The notes under the pieces: model-generated
Databases searched by the model: none
What the model saw: only the letters and a program-made list of their open reading frames with translations
What the model was told of the DNA's origin: nothing
Source of the DNA: Amycolatopsis australiensis
GTDB lineage: Bacteria; Actinomycetota; Actinomycetes; Mycobacteriales; Pseudonocardiaceae
Assembly (NCBI RefSeq): GCF_900119165.1
Contig: NZ_FPJG01000006.1
Location: 6,200,001-6,264,000, forward strand
Reading direction: 5' to 3'
DNA length: 64,000 nucleotides
In this document: one piece after another, positions 26,055-35,400 of the stretch
How positions within the stretch are numbered: position 1 is the first letter of the stretch
How the letters are laid out: the number at the start of each line of letters is the position of its first letter
Program-made: the position numbers and the translations under genes

Positions 26055-27275
26055 TCACGGACGGTCGCGGCCTTTCCCCTTCCCCGGCTTGGCCGGTTTC
26101 GGCTTCTCATCCGCCTTGCCGCCGCCCCCGGCGTCACCGCTCGCCGCCGGGCCCGCCGCCGCACGCTGCGGTGCCGTGGCCGGTTCCGGCGCGGTGCGGC
26201 TGCGGGGAGCTCCCGCCATGATCGTCGATGCCGGGGGTCTCGCCGGTACCGTTGCCGGGCCCGCCGGGGCCGTCGGTCCCGGGACCGGCAGGAGGCCCGG
26301 CGGCGAAATGTCCGGGCGCGTGAGCAGCACCGCCACCGCGACCGCCACCGCGGCCGTCGCGAGACCTCCCGCCGCGGCCATCTTCCGCCGGCGCGGCCCC
26401 GGCCCCGGCGCCGCCGCGGCCGGCTCCGCCAGCATCGCCAGCACCTCCGCCGCCGTCGGCCGGTGGCCCGGGTCGCGCGCCGTCATCCGGTCCAGCGCCG
26501 GGCCCAGTGGCGCCGGCAGGCCGGGCGGCACCCGGGGCGCCCGGTTCAGGCGCGCCATCGCCGACTCGGCCAGCGTTCCCGGGTATTCGCGCTCGCCCGT
26601 CAGGCACTCCAGGAGAATCAGGCCCAGCGCGTAGACGTCGGCCGCCGGGCCGGCGTGCTCGCCCACGACTTGCTCCGGCGCCAGGTACGCCGCCGTTCCG
26701 GTCACCAGGCCCGTTCCGGTGACGTGCGTCGCGTCCAGCTCGTGGGCGATGCCGAAGTCGGTGATCAGCGGTCCGTCCGCGCCGAGCAGCACGTTCGCGG
26801 GCTTGAGATCACGGTGCACGACCCGGCGCGCGTGGACGTGCGCCAGCGCTTCGGCCAGCTGAACGCCCAGCTCCAGCACCCGCTCCGGCGGCAACGGCCC
26901 GGCCAGCAGGCGCTGGGCGAGCGTCTCGCCGTCCACCAGCTGCATCACCAGGTACGGCCGGTCGCCGTCGGTGCCGCTGTCGAGCAGGGCCACGACGCCG
27001 GGGTGGTCGATGCTCGCCTGGATGGCCTTCTCCCGCGCGCGGCGCAGCTCCTCCACCGCCACCGCGCCCCGGTCGTACACCTTGACCGCGACGTCCCGGC
27101 CCAGCCGCCGGTCGAACGCCTGGTAGACGCGGGCCGTCCCGCCGGTGCCGATGAGGCCGGCCACCTCGTAACGCCCGGCGATGACCTCGGGCGGGTCGTC
27201 GCCGGTCCACCGCGGCCGCTCGCCGGTCACGTCCAGCGAGAACCGGGGAGCCGTGGAACCACCGTCGCCGAGCAA
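26055..27275 (-). CDS. Eukaryotic-type Ser/Thr protein kinase
   Basis: A 406-residue transmembrane kinase. Glycine loop GTGGTA (43-48), ATP lysine K65, catalytic HRDLKPAN (154-161), DFG (173-175) and APEQ (199-202) are all intact. A membrane helix (299-318) separates it from a Pro/Ala/Lys-rich extracellular tail ending PKPAKPGKGKGRDRP, with no PASTA repeats. I chose TTG 27275 for the GGAGG 10 nt upstream; GTG 27230 is possible. The activation loop is short with TGTGLVTGTAAY. It diverges from an MmyB-type regulator. Ligand and targets unknown. Confidence 0.88.
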   Translation of the reverse strand: MLGDGGSTAPRFSLDVTGERPRWTGDDPPEVIAGRYEVAGLIGTGGTARVYQAFDRRLGRDVAVKVYDRGAVAVEELRRAREKAIQASIDHPGVVALLDSGTDGDRPYLVMQLVDGETLAQRLLAGPLPPERVLELGVQLAEALAHVHARRVVHRDLKPANVLLGADGPLITDFGIAHELDATHVTGTGLVTGTAAYLAPEQVVGEHAGPAADVYALGLILLECLTGEREYPGTLAESAMARLNRAPRVPPGLPAPLGPALDRMTARDPGHRPTAAEVLAMLAEPAAAAPGPGPRRRKMAAAGGLATAAVAVAVAVLLTRPDISPPGLLPVPGPTAPAGPATVPARPPASTIMAGAPRSRTAPEPATAPQRAAAGPAASGDAGGGGKADEKPKPAKPGKGKGRDRP

Positions 27276-27529
27276 GGGGGATCGACCTCCGCAGCCAGAG
27301 CGTGAACACCGGCCGGGGCACGCGGGCCCGGCGCGGCACGGGAGCACGGCTGCTGGGCTGAACCGCGAACGGGCCCCGACTTTACGCCAGGCCGGGCCCG
27401 TTCCGCGGGCACTGTGCCGATTCCGACAAGGGGTTTGGCGCCCGCGGCGGCTGGGCATGCCGGGGGTTCTCCCGGAACGTGTACCGGCAGGGCATCCCTC
27501 GCCCGGCGCGCCGGTTTTACAGTGGCGGA
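27276..27529. promoter_or_regulatory. Divergent promoter region with degenerate operator
   Basis: 254 bp between the kinase and the MmyB-type regulator. GTGTACCGGCAG (27479-27490) followed by GGCATCC is a degenerate version of the 23-bp operator at 29294-29316. A further TGTGCCGATTCCGACAAG element lies near 27414-27430. No gene is visible. Confidence 0.45.
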
Positions 27530-28483
27530 GTGGACAACCGTCAGGAAGTGCGCGAGTTCCTCGTCTCGCGGCGGGCCAAGATCACCCCGCAGCGGGCCGG
27601 GCTCCCGGCCGGCGGCAAGCGCCGGGTACCGGGGCTGCGCCGCAGCGAGGTCGCGATGCTCGCCGACGTCAGCGTCGAGTACTACGCCAAGCTCGAACGC
27701 GGCAACCTCGCCGGTGTCTCGCCGTCGGTCCTGGAGGCCGTCGCCCGTGCCTTGCAGCTCGACGACGCCGAGCGCGCCCACCTGCTCGCCCTCGCCCGCG
27801 CGGCCGACGGCACCAGCGCCATCCTGCACCCGCCGAAGCCGAAGCGGCGGACGCCGCACCCCAGCCTGCAGTGGGTGCTCGACGCGGTCACCGCCGGGCC
27901 GGCGTTCGTCCGCAACGGACGGCTCGACCTGCTGGCCGCGAACCGCCTCGCGCGGGCCTTCTACGCCGACGTCTACGCCGGCTCGCAGCAGCCCCCGAAC
28001 CTGGCCCGGTTCCAGTTCCTCGACCCGGCCGCCCGCCGGTTCTACCCGGACTGGGACTTCTTCGCCGACGTCTGCGTCGAGATCCTGCACGTCGAAGCGG
28101 GCCGGAACCCGCACGACAAGGGCCTGCACGACCTGGTGGGCGAGCTGTCCACGCGCAGTGACGAGTTCCGCACCCGGTGGGGCGCGCACAACGTCCGCCA
28201 CCACGGCACCGGCTCCAAGACCTTCGACCACCCGGTCGTCGGCAGGCTCACGCTGGCCTACGAGGGCCTCGAACTGACCGCCGAACCCGGCCTCACCCTG
28301 ACGATCTACACCGCCGAGCCGGGCTCACCGTCGGAAGCGGCCCTGCGGCTGCTGTCGTCCTGGGCCGCCACGCCGTCCACTGAGGACACTCCGGTTCACT
28401 CCGCGGCGGCGCGCGGAGAAGCGGCCCAGGACGCGAGCAGCTCCAGGCGTTCCGCGGACGGCGAACCGGGTTCGGCGGTGTAG
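27530..28483 (+). CDS. MmyB-type XRE transcriptional regulator, C-terminally extended
   Basis: A 317-residue regulator: N-terminal XRE HTH (VREFLVSRRAKITP opening, RRSEVAMLADVSVEYYAKLERGN about 41-63) and an MmyB-like C-domain (LQWVLDAVTAGPAFVRNGR; DKGLHDLVGELSTRSDEFRTRWG) that binds fatty-acid-like ligands in relatives. GTG 27530 aligns with its paralogue at 29262. The paralogue ends just after the LLASWA segment; this one runs about 28 residues further, reading through the 3' end of the convergent paralogue. It probably lost its original stop. Part of a duplicated pair flanking an alcohol dehydrogenase operon. Confidence 0.9.
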   Translation: MDNRQEVREFLVSRRAKITPQRAGLPAGGKRRVPGLRRSEVAMLADVSVEYYAKLERGNLAGVSPSVLEAVARALQLDDAERAHLLALARAADGTSAILHPPKPKRRTPHPSLQWVLDAVTAGPAFVRNGRLDLLAANRLARAFYADVYAGSQQPPNLARFQFLDPAARRFYPDWDFFADVCVEILHVEAGRNPHDKGLHDLVGELSTRSDEFRTRWGAHNVRHHGTGSKTFDHPVVGRLTLAYEGLELTAEPGLTLTIYTAEPGSPSEAALRLLSSWAATPSTEDTPVHSAAARGEAAQDASSSRRSADGEPGSAV

Positions 28484-29262
28484 ACCACGAGCGACAGCCC
28501 CGGCTCGGCGGTCATGGCCATCGCCTCCCACGTGAGGGTCAGCGCGCCGACGACCGGATGGTGAAAGCGCTTCGCGCCCGTGCCGTGCCGCCGGACGTTG
28601 TGTGCGCCCCAGCGGCCGCGGAACTCGTCACTGCGGGTCGACAGCTCGCCCACCAGGTCGTGCAGGCCCTTGTCGTGCGGGTCGCGGCCGGCCTCCGCGC
28701 GCAGCAGGTCGACCGTGATGTCGGCGCCCGGCTCCCAATCGGTGTAGAAGCGGCGGGCCACGGGGTCGAGGAAGACGAACCGGGCCACGTTCGGGGTGTC
28801 CACGCCGCGGTACATGTCGCTGAAGAACGCGCGGGCGAGCCGGTTTTCGGCCAGTATGTCCAGCCGTCCGGTGGTGACGAACGCGGGCCCGGCGGTGATC
28901 GCGTCCAGTGTCCACTGCAGACTCCGGTGCGGCGTCCACCGCTTGCCGGAACGCGGCCGGGGCCGGGCGAGCACGTCCGCTCCCTCGGCGGCCTGGGCCA
29001 GGTGCAGCAGGTGGGCGCGCTCGGCGCCGTCGAGCCGGAGGGCGGAGGCGACGGCTTCCAGCACGGCGGGCGAGGCACCGGCGAGGTTGCCGCGTTCCAG
29101 CTTGGCGTAGTACTCGACGCTGACGTCGGCCAGCGCGGCGACCTCGCTGCGGCGCAGGCCCGGGACGCGGCGCCGGGCGCCACCCGGCAGGCCCGCCTGC
29201 GCGGGCGTGATCTTGGCTCGCCGCGAGACGAGGAACTCGCGGACTTCGGCACGGTTGTCCAC
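28396..29262 (-). CDS. MmyB-type XRE transcriptional regulator (paralogue)
   Basis: A 288-residue regulator closely similar to the product of 27530: same VDNR start, RRSEVAALADVSVEYYAKLERGN HTH and DKGLHDLVGELSTRSDEFRGRWG C-domain. GTG 29262 is supported by that alignment. It is tail-to-tail with its paralogue and their coding ends overlap by 88 bp. It diverges from the alcohol dehydrogenase operon across a perfect 23-bp inverted repeat, so it likely controls that operon and itself (inference from position). Confidence 0.9.
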   Translation of the reverse strand: MDNRAEVREFLVSRRAKITPAQAGLPGGARRRVPGLRRSEVAALADVSVEYYAKLERGNLAGASPAVLEAVASALRLDGAERAHLLHLAQAAEGADVLARPRPRSGKRWTPHRSLQWTLDAITAGPAFVTTGRLDILAENRLARAFFSDMYRGVDTPNVARFVFLDPVARRFYTDWEPGADITVDLLRAEAGRDPHDKGLHDLVGELSTRSDEFRGRWGAHNVRRHGTGAKRFHHPVVGALTLTWEAMAMTAEPGLSLVVYTAEPGSPSAERLELLASWAASPRAAAE

Positions 29263-29293
29263 AGCGCGACCGTACGCGCCACGGCCACCCGTT

Positions 29294-29316
29294 GGGGTGT
29301 ACTGCCGGTACACCCC
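29294..29316. promoter_or_regulatory. Operator between MmyB-type regulator and ADH operon
   Basis: Perfect arms GGGGTGTAC (29294-29302) and GTACACCCC (29308-29316) with TGCCG between. It lies 32 bp from the regulator start and 79 bp from the dehydrogenase start. A degenerate copy precedes the other paralogue at 27479. Confidence 0.8.
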
Positions 29317-29395
29317 TCGTCAGTGACTCGCTGTCCGCGCGGAACGGGGGTTCCCTGGAAGGACGAGAACCATCCTCGCACCCGAAGGAGTGACC

Positions 29396-30412
29396 ATGCG
29401 CGGAGCTGTCATCCACGCTCCCGGCGACGTGCGGTTCGAGCAGCTCGCCGAGCCGAAGATCGAGCAGCCGGCCGACGCGATCATCCGCACGGTCGCCACC
29501 TGCGTCTGCGGCTCGGACCTGTGGCCCTACCGCGGCCTCGAGCCGATCGGCGACCCGCACCCCATGGGACACGAGTACGTCGGCGTCGTCGAAGAAGTCG
29601 GCAGCGAGGTGACCGCGGTCAAGCCCGGCCAGTTCGTCGTCGGCTCCTTCGCCACCTCGGACAACACGTGCGCGAACTGCCGCAACGGCTGGCAGTCCAA
29701 CTGCCTGCACCGCGAGTTCATGAGCACGTGCCAGGCCGAGCACGTCCGCATCCCGAACGCCCAGGGCACCCTCGTCGCCACCCCCGAGCACCCGGACGCG
29801 GGGTTCGTGCCCGGCCTGCTCGCCGTGTCCGACGTCATGGGCACCGGCTGGTACGCCGCGCTCGCCGCCGAGGTGAAGCCCGGCAGCACGGCCGTCGTGG
29901 TCGGCGACGGCGCGGTCGGGCTCTGCGGCGTCATCGCGGCCAAGGAGCTCGGCGCCGAGCGCATCATCGCCATGAGCCGGCATGAGTCCCGGCAGAAGCT
30001 GGCCACCGAGTTCGGCGCCACCGACATCGTCACCGAGCGCGGCGACGAGGGTGTCGCGGCCATCAAGGACCGCACCGGCGGCATCGGCGCCGACGCGGTC
30101 CTCGAATGCGTCGGCACCGCCGAATCCATGCGGCAGGCCCTGCGCTCGGCCCGTCCGGGCGGCAACGTCGGGTTCGTCGGCGTCCCGCACGACGTGCGGA
30201 TCGCCGGCGACGAGCTGTTCTTCTCCCACGTCGGCCTGCGCGGCGGCCCCGCGCCGGTGCGCCGCTACCTGCCCGACCTGATCGATCGCGTCCTGTCCGG
30301 CCGCATCGACCCGGGCCGGGTCTTCGACCTCACCCTGCCGCTGGAGCAGGTCGCCGAGGGCTACCGGGCCATGGACGAGCGGCGCGCGATCAAGGCCCTG
30401 CTCACCCCCTGA
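29396..30412 (+). CDS. Zinc-dependent medium-chain alcohol dehydrogenase
   Basis: A 338-residue MDR dehydrogenase. Catalytic-zinc ligands lie in CVCGSD (Cys near 39) and GHEYVG (His-Glu near 60). The structural-zinc lobe is reduced to three cysteines in CANCRNGWQSNC, so that metal site may be altered. The cofactor strand VVVGDGAVGLCGV near 162-175 binds NAD(P). ATG 29396 follows GAAGGAG by 5 nt. With the downstream cupin it forms an operon typical of MmyB-regulated redox genes. The substrate is an unknown alcohol or aldehyde. Confidence 0.9.
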   Translation: MRGAVIHAPGDVRFEQLAEPKIEQPADAIIRTVATCVCGSDLWPYRGLEPIGDPHPMGHEYVGVVEEVGSEVTAVKPGQFVVGSFATSDNTCANCRNGWQSNCLHREFMSTCQAEHVRIPNAQGTLVATPEHPDAGFVPGLLAVSDVMGTGWYAALAAEVKPGSTAVVVGDGAVGLCGVIAAKELGAERIIAMSRHESRQKLATEFGATDIVTERGDEGVAAIKDRTGGIGADAVLECVGTAESMRQALRSARPGGNVGFVGVPHDVRIAGDELFFSHVGLRGGPAPVRRYLPDLIDRVLSGRIDPGRVFDLTLPLEQVAEGYRAMDERRAIKALLTP

Positions 30413-30470
30413 CCGGACCGCCGGCGGAACGCGACCGCCGGCGCCGGCGCACCCGGTGAAAGGAATTTCC

Positions 30471-30618
30471 ATGACCGGCACGCGTCCGGAGCCGTCCGGG
30501 GCGGAGAAGATGTTCGGTGACTTCGCGCAGCGAGCTGACGCCCGAGGAGCGCAGCCTGGTCACCGTCGCGGCCCTGACCGCCAACGACAACACCGAGCAG
30601 CTCGTCTACCGCAACTGA
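30471..30618 (+). pseudogene. Remnant of carboxymuconolactone decarboxylase-like gene
   Basis: An ATG with AAAGGAA upstream opens MTGTRPEPSGAEKMFGDFA, the usual N-terminus of a CMD-family protein. About 20 codons later homology continues in another frame as SELTPEERSLVTVAALTAN, then NTEQLVY and a stop at 30616. Roughly 30 internal codons and the CxxC-bearing C-terminal half are gone. It sits between the dehydrogenase and cupin genes, where intact CMD genes are common in related operons. Confidence 0.7.
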
Positions 30619-30635
30619 CCCGCAGGAGCGACACC

Positions 30636-31043
30636 GTGGAGTTCATCCCCCTCGCCGACACCGTCAGGGCGCCCGCCGAGCGCTTCACCGGCGCCGTCCA
30701 CCTGACCATGCTCAAGACACCCTCGCCGCCGTCGCGGTTGGTCGCGTCCCTGGTCCGCTTCACGCCGGGCGCGCGCACCCACTGGCATTCCCACGCCGTC
30801 GGGCAGACGCTCCACGTCACCGAAGGCGCCGGCCTCGTCGTCAACCGTGACGGCCAGGTGATCCGTATGCGCGCCGGCGACACGGTCTGGACCCCGCCCG
30901 GCGAGGAGCACTGGCACGGCGGCACGACCACGACGTGCCTGAGCCACATCGCCATGCTGGAAGCCCCCGAGCAAGGCGGGGACGGCACGACGTGGCTCGA
31001 GCCCGTCACGGACGAGCAATACGCGGCCGCGCACCGGGGCTGA
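30636..31043 (+). CDS. Cupin-domain protein
   Basis: A 135-residue single-cupin protein. Metal ligands by pattern are H51 and H53 (HWHSHAVGQ), Q57 in place of the usual Glu, and H92 or H94 (EEHWHG). It resembles the quercetinase/mandelonitrile-lyase-like small cupins often paired with CMD proteins. GTG 30636 has CAGGAG 8 nt upstream. The frame also runs upstream through the CMD remnant, but that part is not cupin. Reaction unknown; likely aldehyde or peroxide chemistry with the upstream dehydrogenase (inference). Confidence 0.85.
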   Translation: MEFIPLADTVRAPAERFTGAVHLTMLKTPSPPSRLVASLVRFTPGARTHWHSHAVGQTLHVTEGAGLVVNRDGQVIRMRAGDTVWTPPGEEHWHGGTTTTCLSHIAMLEAPEQGGDGTTWLEPVTDEQYAAAHRG

Positions 31044-31048
31044 CACTC

Positions 31049-31082
31049 CGGGCCGGGCCGGCCGGCACGCCGGCGGCCCGGC
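31049..31082. terminator. GC-rich hairpin between convergent genes
   Basis: A strongly self-complementary stretch built from GGCCGGCCGGC and GCCGGCGGCCC lies between the cupin stop and the monooxygenase stop. The arms are imperfect. Probable bidirectional terminator. Confidence 0.5.
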
Positions 31083-31093
31083 GAGCCGACCGG

Positions 31094-32290
31094 TCACGTG
31101 TACCAGGTCGGCTCCGGCAGTTCGCCGCGCAGGGCGTAAACGCCGACTTCGCGGCGCTTGTAGGCCACCGGGTCGTGCAGCGAATGCGTGCGCAGGTTGC
31201 GCCAGAACCGGTCCAGGCCGTGCTTCGACGCGCTCGCCCGGGCGCCGGTCAGCTCGAAGATCTTCGTCCCGATCTCCAGGCCCGTCTCGATGACGCGCTG
31301 TTTCGCCGCCGCGATCAGGACGGCCAGCTCGCCGCGGACCTCCGGGGTCAGATCCGCGCGCGGGGCGTGCAGCACCCGGGAAATCGCCGCGCCCGCCTTG
31401 TCCGTCAGCGCCTCCGCCGCCCACAGCTTCGCCTGCAGGTCGCCGTAGCCGTCGAGGATGTACCACTCCTCCGTCGCGGATTCCTTGTCGTCGCCGCCGT
31501 ACGGCCACGGGCGGGTGCGGTCGCGCGTGTACTCCAGGCCCGCCGCCAGTGCGCCCTGGGCGATGCCGAGGTAGAAGTTCGTGAACACGAGCTGGATGGC
31601 CGGGACGTTGAGCGTGTTGTAGGTCAGCGGCCGGAACTTCCGGTCCACGTACCCGGCGGCGCTCGCCCACGGGACGCGGACGTCGGTGATCGTGACACTG
31701 CCGGATTCGGTGAGCCGCTGGCCGATGTTGTCCCAGTCGTCGTGGAAGACGATGCCCTCCTGGCCGGACGGGACGATGGCGAAGATGTGGTCGCCGGTGC
31801 CGTCCAGGACGCCTTCGAGCACAGTCAGGTCGGAAACCCTGCTACCGGTGGAAAACGACTTGTGTCCGTTGTAGACCAGCTCGTCGCCGTCCTCGGTGAC
31901 GGTCAGGTCGGAGTCGCGCGGGTTGACCGCGCCGCCGAAGAAGAAGTTGTTGCGCGTGTACAGTTCTTCGACCGCCGCGATCTGCTCGTCGGTCGCGACG
32001 AGCCGGGCCGCCCAAGCCCACAGGTAGTGGTAGCCGAGCAGCTGCCCGATCGAGCCGTCCGCGCGGGCGATCTCCCGGGTGACCCGGTAGGCGGTTTCCC
32101 AGGTCTGGCCGCCGCCGCCGTGCTCGGGCGGGCCGAGCAGGGTCACCAGGCCGGCTTCCTTGAGCAGCCGGACTTCCTCGTACGGCGTGGCATTGCGGCG
32201 GTCCCGCTCGACGGCGTCGACGGCGAGCTTCGCGGCGACGTCCTGGGCGGCCGCGATCCAGTCGGCGGCGGTTTTTTCTGTGGTGGTCAA
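31094..32290 (-). CDS. DszC/SfnB-type flavin-dependent monooxygenase
   Basis: A 398-residue protein of the acyl-CoA-dehydrogenase fold, class-D flavin monooxygenase branch. Features are the N-terminal helical domain with EEVRLLKEAGLVTLLGPPEHGGGG, a central beta domain (YNGHKSFSTGSRVSD) and the C-terminal bundle ending RRNVGVYAL-like. DszC and SfnB relatives use FMNH2 to oxygenate organosulfur or aromatic compounds. TTG 32290 was chosen for GGAGGAA upstream, which starts the protein at the normal family N-terminus. No flavin reductase is adjacent. Sulfur scavenging is likely but unproven. Confidence 0.85.
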   Translation of the reverse strand: MTTTEKTAADWIAAAQDVAAKLAVDAVERDRRNATPYEEVRLLKEAGLVTLLGPPEHGGGGQTWETAYRVTREIARADGSIGQLLGYHYLWAWAARLVATDEQIAAVEELYTRNNFFFGGAVNPRDSDLTVTEDGDELVYNGHKSFSTGSRVSDLTVLEGVLDGTGDHIFAIVPSGQEGIVFHDDWDNIGQRLTESGSVTITDVRVPWASAAGYVDRKFRPLTYNTLNVPAIQLVFTNFYLGIAQGALAAGLEYTRDRTRPWPYGGDDKESATEEWYILDGYGDLQAKLWAAEALTDKAGAAISRVLHAPRADLTPEVRGELAVLIAAAKQRVIETGLEIGTKIFELTGARASASKHGLDRFWRNLRTHSLHDPVAYKRREVGVYALRGELPEPTWYT

Positions 32291-32446
32291 GGTTTCCTCC
32301 GGTGCGCGGGCAGGACCGATCGCCCGGGACCCGGGACCGCACGCGGCGATGAACCCCGGGCACGGGGAGATCAGGCGGGAATCGTCAGGCGGTCCGGCGG
32401 CGGACGCCTTCCTCGATCCCGAGTACACCGAGCCGGTCGCGCAGTG

Positions 32447-35400
32447 TCAACGGGAGTCCGCGCGCTGGGACCGCTCGTTCCCGGGTTGCCGCGTCCCGCC
32501 CCAGATGGGAAGGGACGACGTCGCCGCGCCGACCGCGACGCCCGCGCCCACGCCGGCCCAGGCGAGCGGGCCCAGCGGGGTGCAGCCGAAGAACTGGCTC
32601 ACCCCCGGCGTCTGCACGATCGCCGCCAAGGCGAGCGCGGACCCGACCGCCGTGCCCACCACGAGCGGGCTGCGCAGGCGGCCGCGCAGGGTCTGGGCCA
32701 GCTGGGTGCCCACCAGCCCGCACAGGGCCATCGTGCTCGTCCGGCGCACGGTGCCCGGGGTGTACCGGCCGATCAGCCACGCCGTCGCCGCGCCGACGCC
32801 GGTCGTCACGCCGCGGCTGGTGATGGCGCGGGACAGGCCCTCGCCGAGGCCGCCGCGGCCGTCGTCGTCCGGGCGGGTGACCGCGACCGCCATCGCCGGG
32901 AACAGGTCGGTGAGCAGGTTGACCAGCAGCAGCTGGCGGGTGCCGAGCGGCGAGTCACCCGAGAGCAGGGTGCCCAGCACCGAGAAGCCGATCTCGCCGG
33001 CGTTGCCGCCGACCAGGATGACGACGGCGTCGGACACGCTGCGCCACAGCGCGCGGCCCTCGGCCAGCGCCTCCAGCAGGACGGTCAGGTCGTCGCCGGT
33101 CAGCGCGACGTCGGCGGCGGTGCGGGCGGCGGTGGACGAGCGGGCGCGCACGCCGATGCCGACGTCGGCGGCACGGATGGCCGCCGCGTCGTTGGCGCCG
33201 TCGCCGACCATGGCGGTCACCCGCCCGGCCTCCCGCAGCGCCTCGACGACCTGCAGCTTCTGCTCGGGAGCGACGCGCGCGATCACTCCGGCACCGGACA
33301 GCAGCTCCGCCCGGCCCGCGCGGTCGAGGGCGGCGAGCTCGTCACCGGTGACGACCGGGGCGTCGGCGGGCCAGCCGAGTGACGTCGCGATGGCCCGTGC
33401 CGTGTCGGGGTGGTCGCCGGTGAGCATCACCGGCGCGACCCCGGCCGCGCGCAGGCCGCCGATCAGCGGCTCGGCGGTGGCGCGCAGGGTGTCGGCCAGC
33501 CCGACGAATCCGAGGAACTCCAGATCGGCCAGTGCGTCGCCGTTCACCGCGAAATCGGTGCCGACGGCTTTGCGGCGGGCGACCGCCAGCACCCGCAAAC
33601 CCTTGCGCGCCAACGATTCCCCGGCCGGCGCGAGGGCGTCGCCGCCGTCGCAGGCGGGCAGCACGATCTCCGGTGCGCCCTTGACGACCAGCATCGGCTC
33701 GCCGCCGGGTTCGTGCCCCACCGCGGCCGAGTAGCCGCGGTTCGCTTCGAACGGCTGGCCGGCGGTCTCGGTCCAGCCCGCGTCCGGGCCGGCGGCGTCC
33801 AGCACGGCGCGGTCCGTGGCGTGGGCGCGGACGTGCGGGTCCTCCGGCGAGCCGGGGCAGGCGCGGGCGGCGGCGCGCAGCACCGGGTCGGCCGGACCCG
33901 GCTCGCGCGCCTGGCCGTCGGGTCCGGTCGTGGTCACCACGCGCAGCCGGTTCTCGGTCAGCGTGCCGGTCTTGTCGAAACACACGACGTCCAAGCGCCC
34001 CAGCGCTTCCAGCGCGCGAGGCGCGCGCACCAGCAGACCGCGGGCGGACAGCCGGCGGGCCGCCGCCCGCTGCGCGACCGTGGCCACGAGCGGCAGGCCT
34101 TCGGGCACTGCGGCGACCGCGATCGCCACCCCGCCGGCCAGCGCACGGCGCATCGGGCGGCCGCGCACGGCGGCCAGCCCGGTGACGAGCGCGCCGCCCA
34201 GCATGGTCAGGGGCAGGGCGCGGCGGGTGAGGTCCTGCAGCCGGGCCTGGATGCCGACCGCGGCCGAGGTGCGCGTGGCCAGCTCGACCGCGCGGCCCGC
34301 CACGGTCTCCGCGCCGACCGCGACGACCACTGCGGTGCATTCGCCGCTGACCACCGTGGTGCCGGCGAAGACCAGGCAGCTGCGCTCGGCGATCGGCGCG
34401 CCCGGCACCGGGTCGAGCTGCTTGGCGACCGGCAGCGATTCGCCGGTCAGCGCCGATTCGTCGACTTCGAGCCCGGCGCCGGACAGCAGCCGGGCGTCGG
34501 CCGGGACGACGTCGCCGACCCGCAGCTCGATCCGGTCGCCGGGCGCCAGCTCCCGGGCGTCGACGACCCGGCCGCCCGCGCGGCGCGCCCGCTGCCGTTC
34601 GCCGTCCCGCAGCTTGGCCAGCGCGCGGCGGCCGCGGAACTGCTGGGCGCCGCCGACCACGGCGTTGAGCCCCATCGCCGCGGCCACCAGCAGCGCGTCG
34701 ACCGGCGAGCCGACCACCGCGGAGGCCACCGCGCCGAGCGCCAGCACGGGCGTGAGCGGATCGTTCAGCTCGCCGGCCACGTCGGCGGCCAGCCCGGCGC
34801 CGAACCGGACCGGCGCCGCCAGCGGGTGCCGGGCCAGCGTGCCCGCGCCCGCGCGGACCCGCCGCGCGGCCTGTTCCCACGGCGTCGGGTCGGCTTTCGC
34901 GGCTTCCAGCCGGCGGACGGCTTCGTCGGCGGTCAGCTCGTGCCACGCGACCCTGGCCCGGCCCGCCGGCGGCCGGGCCGCGGCTACGCGCAGCGCGGCG
35001 AACCAGCCCAGGCCCAGCCCGGTCACGCCGCCGAGCACCACCGGGTCCAGCCGCGGCATCGCCGGGAGCAGGGGCCGCCGGGCGCCGGGACGCCGGCCGG
35101 ACATCAGCAGCAGCCCGCCGATCAGGCCGGCGGCGGTGGCGACCCGGGTGGCGCGCGTGCCGGTCGAGCGGGCGGCGGCCGCGGCCAGCAGCACCCGCCA
35201 CACGCCGATCAGGCCCGGCCGGACGATGAGGTCGGCGCCCCACAGCACCGGCGCGTTCCGGTCGGCCAGCGCGACGCAGAGATCGGCGGCGAGCAGCCCG
35301 GCCACGTCGTCCGAGCCCGGCAGGCAGCCCGGCGACGGCCGCCCGACGGCGAGCACCACCCGGTCCTCGTCCTGCAGGCGGGTCACCAGCCCGGCGAGCG

